Source of the DNA: an uncultured Methanobrevibacter sp.
GTDB lineage: Archaea; Methanobacteriota; Methanobacteria; Methanobacteriales; Methanobacteriaceae
Assembly: GCF_947169325.1 (NCBI RefSeq)
Contig: NZ_CAMVPN010000017.1
Span: forward strand, 1 to 36,275
Direction: 5' to 3'
DNA: 36,275 bases
In this document: piece by piece, positions 1 through 6,077 of the stretch
Numbering within the stretch: the stretch's first letter is position 1
How the letters are laid out: every line of letters begins with the position of its first letter
Program-made: the position numbers and the translations under genes
Notes under the pieces: model-generated
Told to the model about the DNA's origin: nothing
Databases searched by the model: none
What the model saw: the letters and a program-made list of their open reading frames with translations, nothing else

Positions 1-458
1 ATTTTACCATGCAATAAATATTAAATATAGAAATTAATTAGTGGACAGTCCCTTTATTCATTTTTTTTCACCAAAAAATTTCAACAATTTTCATTGTCAA
101 TTGGGATTTTTGTTTAAATTTGATTAAATATTTTACTTTTTAAGTGTTAATGCGGATTGGCATGTGATGTTCCAATTTTTTACTCAAAAATCATTCGCCA
201 GATAAATGCCCTCCGTATCTTTGTATTAGAAATATTCGTATAAAAATTGCTCCCACTACGTAAAATTGCCCTGAAAGCAAAGAAAAAGATATTTAAACAA
301 TTAACACTAAATTACTATTAAAATTTCAATAATATTAACTTCAAGGCATAGACTTGGGTATTAAAACTAGTCAAACGATATTATTTATATGTCTAGTTCC
401 ATATAGTATATTGTAAAATTAGTTTTTTCAAAGTTTAAAACTGTAATGGGGTTTTGAA
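1..458. other. AT-rich intergenic region at window edge
   Basis: No open frame of convincing length is seen on either strand. The stretch is very AT-rich. A plausible TATA element for the downstream Panacea gene lies near 402-412 (tatagtatatt), which would give a leader of about 25 nt. What lies left of the window is unknown, so the first bases could be the tail of another feature. Confidence 0.5.
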
Positions 459-971
459 ATGAATGAAAATATAATATACGACTCTGAAAAATTCAAATCA
501 ATGATACACTACATAATTAGTAGATGTCAATCAAAAGATAATTTTGCTAGAGTTGTTTTATATAAATTATTGTATTTCTCTGATTTTGATTTTTATGAGA
601 AATATGAAAAACCAATTAGTGGAGAAACTTATATTAGAAAACAAATGGGACCCGTTCCTTCACACTTTTTTGAGGCTATTAATGATTTAGTTGATGAAGG
701 TAAAATAGATGAGAGTTCTGAACGGGTTATAAATTATTTAAAATATAAATATTCTTCATTAATCGATCCTGATATCAGTTTGTTGTCGATTGATGAGATT
801 CAAGTAATTGATGATACAATCAATAAGCTTTCTCATTTTTACTCTGAAGAAATAAGTCAATATTCTCACGGTGATATTCCTTGGAGATTAGCAAAAGATG
901 GTGAAATATTAAATTACGAAGCCGTTTTTTATAGAGACCCAGAATATTCTGTGAGGGAGTATGATGACTGA
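459..971 (+). CDS. Panacea-domain (DUF4065, SocA-like) antitoxin
   Basis: The 170-residue protein has the pattern of the Panacea/DUF4065 domain. An N-terminal helix is followed by VVLYKLLYFSDFDFYEKY, then GETYIRKQMGPVPSHF, then an acidic helical C-terminal half that includes SQYSHGDIPWRLA. Panacea proteins act as antitoxins in many bicistronic toxin-antitoxin modules and also occur in SocA-type proteolytic adaptors. Here the stop overlaps the ATG (964) of a second frame whose product looks like a RelE/HigB-type toxin, the usual antitoxin-toxin order with translational coupling. The start has only a weak G-rich element upstream. The very low GC compared with 2.5-15 kb suggests an acquired module. 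The family call is firm; the partner and target are inferred. Confidence 0.85.
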   Translation: MNENIIYDSEKFKSMIHYIISRCQSKDNFARVVLYKLLYFSDFDFYEKYEKPISGETYIRKQMGPVPSHFFEAINDLVDEGKIDESSERVINYLKYKYSSLIDPDISLLSIDEIQVIDDTINKLSHFYSEEISQYSHGDIPWRLAKDGEILNYEAVFYRDPEYSVREYDD

Positions 972-1408
972 GTACAAGGGTTATACATTTGAATATCCTC
1001 ATAAATTTAAAAAAGAATTTAAAAAAACTTTCAATAAGCACCATGCCCTACAATTAAAGTGATTTCAAACTGTTGTATGATATTTTAATCCAACATCTAT
1101 TGGAATCTGATAAATTTGAGTCACATGTTTGCATGCGCATTGCGGGTTTAGAAAATTATGTGACTGTACCAGCATTTATAATTAAGAAATTCCGTTGTGA
1201 AGGAATAAACAAGGGTGTAAATTCTGGTTTTAGAATAACTTTCTTGTTTGATAAAGAAGAAAGTAAATTTATTTTTGTTGAATTATTCCATAAGAACAAA
1301 AAGAAAATTCCTGATAAAAAAAGGATAAATGAATTATTTGTAAAAGAAATTGAAATTGATGATGAACTGTATGATTATGAAGAAGAATATTTAAATTCAT
1401 GTCAATGA
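964..1408 (+). pseudogene. RelE/HigB-like toxin, frameshifted near the N-terminus
   Basis: An ATG at 964, overlapping the Panacea stop, opens a frame of 32 residues (starting MTEYKGYTFEYPHKFKK) that ends at TGA 1060-1062. The adjacent frame then runs from about 1058 to 1408 and carries the toxin-like core, with the beta-rich segment NSGFRITFLFDKEESKFIFV and then ELFHKNKKKIPDKKRI. This resembles the GFRVIY...IYLL..Y.K pattern of RelE/HigB-type ribonuclease toxins. Joining the frames takes a +1 shift at AAG-TGA (1057-1062), or the restoration of one missing base. A TTG at 1073 could start a shorter product lacking the N-terminus. Possible explanations are decay, a sequencing error or a programmed shift. 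The toxin assignment rests on context plus this core and is moderate. Confidence 0.6.
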
Positions 1409-1434
1409 TAAATGATATTGGCCAAATTCTCATT

Positions 1435-2115
1435 TTATTTGTTTGGTTTAGGATATACAATCAAATCAAACACATTCTCGGAAATCATATATTCGTTTGC
1501 TACTTCCCTTTCCAAAACTCGAGTGTTAATGTCGGAACCGGGAGATGCCTCCAAACGAATTTTTATAATTTCTGAAGTAATTTCAATCTGACCCTCAATC
1601 GATGCTGATGACATTTGCCTGTTCTGCAATTTGAACTTTTTTGATGCCATAATCATTTCAACTGCAATCGGGTGGCCGCATGAGTCAAAATCGATATTGA
1701 AGCCGGCTTCTATCTCAACGGTCTGGCCATATCTGTAGTGGGCCTTGCTGTAGATATGAATCAGATCGAAAGCGGAATCGTAAATCCCTTCAAGTTCGAC
1801 CCTACTGTTGGCTGGCGTGTTAAGGCTACTGTTTTTGTATGAAGCGGATATCAGAATAATGTTTTTAAGGTTAAAATGAGTGATGATGACCTTCAATTCA
1901 GCTGAATCTTTCAAAAGGTATTGCAGTTCAAATCTGTGGTCATTAATTTTAGTGATTTTATTTGGAATTTCGTTTTCAAGCAAATCTGTAACGCAGGTCT
2001 CGGGAATGTTTCTCTTTTCAATCTGTTCCAGGTAATGTTCAGTGTAGCCTATTCTCATAGGGTCCTCTTTGAGGTGATTCAGGATATTTTTCACGTTGTC
2101 AATGTCATTTGCCAT
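1435..2115 (-). CDS. Hypothetical protein with DUF4258-like and DUF2283-like halves
   Basis: This 226-residue soluble protein appears to have two small domains. Residues about 20-95 (YTEHYLEQIEKRNIP, then NDHRFELQYLL...LKVIITH) look like the DUF4258 / RelE-like fold. Residues about 110-160 (YDSAFDLIHIYS, then IDFDSCGHPIAVEMIMAS) look like the DUF2283 beta-layer domain often found as a partner of such toxins. A tail of about 65 residues follows. The ATG at 2115 is preceded by a GGAAGTGAC-like ribosome site. The fusion could be an inert or self-contained relative of toxin-antitoxin proteins, which fits the adjoining Panacea module, but no function is established. Confidence 0.65.
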   Translation of the reverse strand: MANDIDNVKNILNHLKEDPMRIGYTEHYLEQIEKRNIPETCVTDLLENEIPNKITKINDHRFELQYLLKDSAELKVIITHFNLKNIILISASYKNSSLNTPANSRVELEGIYDSAFDLIHIYSKAHYRYGQTVEIEAGFNIDFDSCGHPIAVEMIMASKKFKLQNRQMSSASIEGQIEITSEIIKIRLEASPGSDINTRVLEREVANEYMISENVFDLIVYPKPNK

Positions 2116-2531
2116 GCCGTCACTTCCATTAAAAATCTGTGGTTATACTTTAATTTACAAATAAATAAATCTTTCATTTTTAAAAAATCAATAATGATTT
2201 GTAAGTGTATTATTTTAAATATAAATCAATTTAATTGGGTTGATGCAATATTGTATTGTTATTGTAAATTTTTGATGGGTGCTGGGACTGTGAAAATTTG
2301 GGCTGCGAAATCTTAAAAGAAGCATTTCTGTCGTGGGTTAATCTGGAGATTTCTATTTTGGCGAATTATGCTGAAATTCCTATTATTGCTCTTAAAAATT
2401 CAATGTTTTCAATAAATTATTATATCTGGAATATTAAAAATTAGAGTATATAACAATCTGTTCAAAGTAAAACGCCAGTACGAAAAATAACAACTGCAAA
2501 AAACACTGAACGCAAAACAAAGGTGGAATTC
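2116..2531. other. Divergent intergenic region with transporter promoter
   Basis: This AT-rich spacer separates the minus-strand hypothetical gene from the plus-strand symporter. A TATA-like gtatata near 2445-2451 would start transcription around 2472, leaving a leader of about 60 nt. A forward open frame reaching to about 2316 lacks a ribosome site and antisenses the gene to the left, so it was not called. No riboswitch fold was recognised. Confidence 0.45.
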
Positions 2532-3947
2532 ATGATTGATTTTTTAGGCATACTGGTTGGAATTGACGATTTCATGTACTGTCCGGTACTTATCATCGTC
2601 ATGGCAATGGCGGGATTGTATTTTACATTAAAGACAAGGGGAGTTCAAATCAGATTGCTTCCAGAATCAGTGAGGCTCATACTGGAGCCTAAGGCTGATG
2701 ACAATTCGGTATCTTCCTTGCAGGCAATGCTTGTATCCACCGCTTCAAGGGTGGGAACAGGAAACATCATCGGTGTTTCAACGGCGTTATGCCTTGGAGG
2801 GCCTGGTGCATGCTTCTGGATGTGGCTCATGTGCATCATCGGTGCATCTTCAGCATTCATCGAAAGTACACTTGCTCAGATTTACAAAAGAAAGGATGAA
2901 AACGGTCAATTCTTTGGAGGTCCAGCTTATTATATCGAAAGGGGACTTCACGATCACAAACTGGCGATCCTTTTCTGCATATGCCTGATTTCAACATATG
3001 CGGTGGGATTCAACCTCCTCTGCTCATATAATCTCCAGTCAACATTCATCGATTACTCATTCTACAATCCGACATGGACTTCCGTCATTGTAGGGGCATT
3101 TCTTGCAATCATAACTGGTTACTGCCTTTTGGGCGGTGGAAAAAGGATTGTCAAGGTTACAAGCACTGTAGTTCCTCTCATGGGATTCTCATATGTAATA
3201 TTGGCGTTGATTGTAATACTTTTCAACTATCAAAACATTCCTGCAATGTTTCTTCTGATATTCCAGGATGCCTTTGACTTCCAATCCATAGCAGGGGGAA
3301 TTTTAGGCTCATGTCTAGTATATGGAATCAAGCGGGGACTCTTTTCAAACGAGGCCGGTGTGGGTTCCGCTCCGAACGCATCAGCATCAGCTATGGTGTC
3401 ACACCCTGCAAAGCAGGGACTTGTTCAGACATTGTCAGTATACATTGACACTCTGCTTTTATGTACGGCTACTGCCTTGATGTGTCTTTCAACAGGGGTT
3501 GCAAGGGATGCTGCGGTTTCAGGAGCGCCATATGTGCAGAATGCCATTTCAACAGTCTTCGGCCAGGCAGGACCAATTTTCATCACGGTAGCTATGGTTC
3601 TCTTTGCATTTACAACACTTCTTGGAAACCTCTATTACGTGGACAACGCGCTGATTTTCATGAACGGCAAGAAAAAGCCTTCCAAAAGTTTCATGGACAT
3701 ATTCTACATCGCTGCTACAGTAGTCATTTTTGTGGGAGCCATCATTCCTATGGATGCGGCATGGGCTGTGGCGGACATCACAATGGGGCTCATGACTCTG
3801 ATTAATCTTCCGACATGTATGGTTATGGGAAAAACGGCCTTAAGATGCCTTAAGGATTACGAGGCTCAAAAGAAACAGGGAATCGACCCGGTTTTCAAGG
3901 CAAGTTCGATAGGCCTCGACGAAGCCGAAATTGACTTCTGGAAATGA
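2532..3947 (+). CDS. Sodium/alanine (glycine) symporter, AGCS family
   Basis: A polytopic membrane protein of 471 residues in the alanine or glycine:cation symporter family, importing a small neutral amino acid with Na+. Signature segments are STASRVGTGNIIGVSTAL followed by GGPGACFWMW in the N-terminal part, FFGGPAYYIERGL, and KRGLFSNEAGVGSAPNASAS in the middle, close to the family pattern RGLFSNEAGMGSAP. About ten hydrophobic helices run through it, ending in a short polar tail. The start is placed at ATG 2532 because AGGTGG (2521-2526) sits 5 nt upstream; an in-frame GTG at 2523 overlaps that ribosome site. Length is normal for the family. The gene is monocistronic, with a stem-loop built over its stop codon. 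The exact substrate cannot be read from the sequence. Confidence 0.93.
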   Translation: MIDFLGILVGIDDFMYCPVLIIVMAMAGLYFTLKTRGVQIRLLPESVRLILEPKADDNSVSSLQAMLVSTASRVGTGNIIGVSTALCLGGPGACFWMWLMCIIGASSAFIESTLAQIYKRKDENGQFFGGPAYYIERGLHDHKLAILFCICLISTYAVGFNLLCSYNLQSTFIDYSFYNPTWTSVIVGAFLAIITGYCLLGGGKRIVKVTSTVVPLMGFSYVILALIVILFNYQNIPAMFLLIFQDAFDFQSIAGGILGSCLVYGIKRGLFSNEAGVGSAPNASASAMVSHPAKQGLVQTLSVYIDTLLLCTATALMCLSTGVARDAAVSGAPYVQNAISTVFGQAGPIFITVAMVLFAFTTLLGNLYYVDNALIFMNGKKKPSKSFMDIFYIAATVVIFVGAIIPMDAAWAVADITMGLMTLINLPTCMVMGKTALRCLKDYEAQKKQGIDPVFKASSIGLDEAEIDFWK

Positions 3948-3960
3948 ATTGTCATTTCCA
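3939..3960 (+). terminator. Stem-loop over symporter stop codon
   Basis: TGGAAATGA (3939-3947) pairs perfectly with TCATTTCCA (3952-3960) across a 4-nt loop. The TGA stop is the last triplet of the left arm. No long T tract follows directly, so it may act in 3' end formation or mRNA protection rather than as a bacterial-type terminator. Confidence 0.55.
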
Positions 3961-4038
3961 CTCCTTCAATTGAAAATGGTTATATAATCCCTAAAACAAA
4001 ATATCTATAGAAAATACTTATTTTTAAGGTGAACTGTC

Positions 4039-4842
4039 GTGCAGATAAGGGATGCAAATCAACTTCTTGATTTAGATGAAAACGAGTTTATTGGGGAGCT
4101 TCCAACACTTACGGACTCACAGATTAATTTCACCGGCAAAAACAACATTCTAATCTGTGAAGAGGGAGTGCACCTGTGGAACTCCAGAATTGATTTCAAC
4201 ATGGACAACTCCGTTCTATACCTTTCAAGCAACTCCCATGACTATTCGGTCAACATCTCCCTTCACAAGAACAACGTATGCTTCATCGGAAAGGACAACT
4301 TCTTCAACGGAAGAACCAGCTTTGTTCTATCAGAAGCCAAAAACATCGTTCTGGGCAATGGATGCTTCATATCATACAATGTTATTTTCAGAACATCCGA
4401 TGGGCACTGCATATATCATGAGGATTCAAAGGAACGCCTCAACTACGCAAGAAGCATCTATGTGGGTGACCATGTCTGGTTCGGCCAGAACGCAATGATC
4501 TTCAAGGGATCAAAAATAGGTTCAGGAGCAATCATCGGTGCTGGAAGCATAGTTTCAAACAAGACAGTCCGCTCAAACACTACCTCAGGCGGAGCGCCGC
4601 TTCGAATCATTCATGAAAAGACTTTCTGGACGCCCCATTCCAATCTTGGATGGGGAGAGGAGGAAATCGCAAAGATGTCAAAGTCCGATTCAGACCTATT
4701 CGTTTACAGCATTGAAGATGACACTTTGAATTTCGATGACATAGAATCTGATTTGAACGGCTTTAGCGATCCTGATGATATAGTTGACTATATATGGTCC
4801 ACCTTTTTGGTTTCAGGCAAAAACAGGTTTGCCGTAAGATGA
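4039..4842 (+). CDS. Left-handed beta-helix (hexapeptide) acyltransferase
   Basis: A 267-residue cytosolic protein of the LbH acyltransferase superfamily (WcaF / CatB / maltose acetyltransferase type), which transfers acetyl groups from acetyl-CoA to sugars or other small acceptors. Residues about 105-205 show degenerate hexapeptide repeats: NIVLGNGCFISYNVIFRTSD, GHCIYH, IYVGDHVWFGQNAMIFKG, KIGSGAIIGAGSIVSN, then GGAPLRII, the usual ending of the helix. The His in SDGHCIYH lies where the family has its catalytic His. The start is GTG 4039 with AAGGTGA 6 nt upstream. The acidic C-terminal 60 residues are not recognised. It may modify a surface glycan, but no pathway genes adjoin it. Confidence 0.85.
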   Translation: MQIRDANQLLDLDENEFIGELPTLTDSQINFTGKNNILICEEGVHLWNSRIDFNMDNSVLYLSSNSHDYSVNISLHKNNVCFIGKDNFFNGRTSFVLSEAKNIVLGNGCFISYNVIFRTSDGHCIYHEDSKERLNYARSIYVGDHVWFGQNAMIFKGSKIGSGAIIGAGSIVSNKTVRSNTTSGGAPLRIIHEKTFWTPHSNLGWGEEEIAKMSKSDSDLFVYSIEDDTLNFDDIESDLNGFSDPDDIVDYIWSTFLVSGKNRFAVR

Positions 4843-4845
4843 TTT

Positions 4846-4886
4846 CACATTAACATTCCACTTTCCAAATCCCAACCGTTAATGTG
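4846..4886. terminator. Inverted repeat between convergent genes
   Basis: CACATTAAC (4846-4854) and GTTAATGTG (4878-4886) form a perfect 9-bp stem with a 23-nt loop between the ends of the acyltransferase gene (+) and the unknown gene (-). GGTTTTAGATT follows on the plus strand. A bidirectional 3' end signal is likely. Confidence 0.5.
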
Positions 4887-4889
4887 GTT

Positions 4890-5375
4890 TTAGATTAGAT
4901 GCTCCAGGCTGTTGTCATTCAGAAATATGTCCAAGTCATTGCCGTGTAATCCGTAATAGTACCATAGCACTATTCTTGGATAAATCTCACGTAATCCTCC
5001 GAAATAGCTTGCATCATTGACCGAGAAATATTTTTCAATGTATTCCTCTTCGCCGTTGAAGTAATCGATTCCAACTATCAAATCTCCGAATTCACCATAT
5101 TTATGCACGAATGCCAGTACCTTGTTGGTTTCCACATTTGTTTCCTCGCTGTATGGCAGTATCTCATCGATGGTGCACATGCTGGTTGGATTTCTGCGGT
5201 AGAACTCACGACGTTTTTCTCTAAACATTTGGGAGTTTTCAAGGAGATTTTCGAGAAAATCTTTTGGAATTGCTTCACTATCAAAATCAGCTAATTTTTC
5301 CACTAATCCATTATGGTTGTCTTCAATTCGTTTTTTATTGTATATTATAAATTTATGTGTGTATTTTGCTTTCAT
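4890..5375 (-). CDS. Hypothetical protein
   Basis: This 161-residue acidic, soluble protein has no family I recognise. It has a charged N-terminal half (an EKRREFYRRNPTSMCTIDE segment) and an aromatic-rich C-terminal half (VGIDYFNGEEEYIEKYFSV, then YPRIVLWYYYGLHG). No signal peptide or membrane helix is visible. ATG 5375 is preferred over an in-frame TTG at 5390. A TATA-like ctttataagc at 5400-5409 lies about 30 nt upstream with no ribosome site between, which fits a leaderless transcript. Confidence 0.6.
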   Translation of the reverse strand: MKAKYTHKFIIYNKKRIEDNHNGLVEKLADFDSEAIPKDFLENLLENSQMFREKRREFYRRNPTSMCTIDEILPYSEETNVETNKVLAFVHKYGEFGDLIVGIDYFNGEEEYIEKYFSVNDASYFGGLREIYPRIVLWYYYGLHGNDLDIFLNDNSLEHLI

Positions 5376-5521
5376 ATTTTTTATTTTCAATTATTTTAGC
5401 TTATAAAGCTTTTTTAACATGAATTTTTTAATCCAATTTGGGGATTTAATGCATATCATATATGTCCTGTTTGCTGCTTTTCATCAATGATGTCATGTTT
5501 AATTGAAGAGATGATAGATAT

Positions 5522-5536
5522 GGCAAAAACTTTGCC
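5522..5536. repeat. Short perfect hairpin
   Basis: GGCAAA and TTTGCC are separated by AAC, a 6-bp stem with a 3-nt loop in a non-coding region. No T tract follows. It could be part of a small RNA or simply chance. Confidence 0.3.
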
Positions 5537-6031
5537 GGCTTCTGTCAATCTGCTTTGCTGATGTGTCAATCTCTGCGGTTTTTTCAATGAAGGATAAATC
5601 GAAAAATGAAATTTTCACACATTTTCAAAAAATCCGATAAACTGAAATTAATTCAGGTTTTGGTATAGATTGGCTAGAATCATTAACTTCGATTATCTCG
5701 CAATATCTAGAATATGAAAGAATCGATTGATATTATTGACATTTTGTAATATAACTTCATGTTTAATCAATCGTTTATTGAAGCATTTCGCCAGGAAAAT
5801 TTGTCCGACAAATGGAAAAATTGAAAAATCGGTTAAAGGACTTACTGGCATTTGAATTTCCAGTGGGATTTGCAGAAGCTATTGTGAAAGCTGTATCTGA
5901 CTTTAACATAACATTTGTGCATAACTTCAATGTTAATGTCCATTAAATGTAAATCATCTCTATTTTCTAAAAAGCTTTCAATTCGTGTGCATTGTGCCAT
6001 TATTGTTGTTTTGATAATAATGATGGCATTG

Positions 6032-6069
6032 TTTAAATAATATACCTATCTTATATATAGTATAGGAGG
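6032..6069 (+). promoter_or_regulatory. Promoter and ribosome site of the glycosyltransferase gene
   Basis: TTTAAATAA (6032-6040) is a good archaeal TATA box, with a second TATA-like ttatatata at 6051-6059. A strong GGAGG (6065-6069) lies 8 nt before the TTG start codon at 6078. A strong ribosome site paired with a weak start codon is notable. Confidence 0.55.
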
Positions 6070-6077
6070 AATTAAAT

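Larger units (their letters stand above)
5391..6077. other. Long non-coding region with possible gene debris
   Basis: Nearly 690 nt without an intact gene. It holds a perfect hairpin GGCAAA-AAC-TTTGCC (5522-5536), a repeated TGTCAATCT (5543-5551 and 5564-5572), and an 8-bp inverted pair cgattgat / atcaatcg (about 5723-5730 and 5766-5773). One plus-strand frame from ATG 5587 reads as protein-like text broken by several stops, ending in a 44-codon open piece (5812-5946, with RLKDLLAFEFPVGFAEAIVK). This could be a decayed gene or chance. The last 50 nt are the promoter of the glycosyltransferase gene. Confidence 0.4.

Noticed and set aside
1921-2316. 131-codon plus-strand frame across the start of the DUF4258/DUF2283 gene
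   Set aside because: Mostly antisense to a better-supported gene; Phe/Ile/Asn-rich composition typical of AT-rich non-coding sequence; no ribosome site.
2445-2531. Riboswitch in the symporter leader
   Set aside because: The leader is only about 60 nt and shows no conserved core or stable nested stems.
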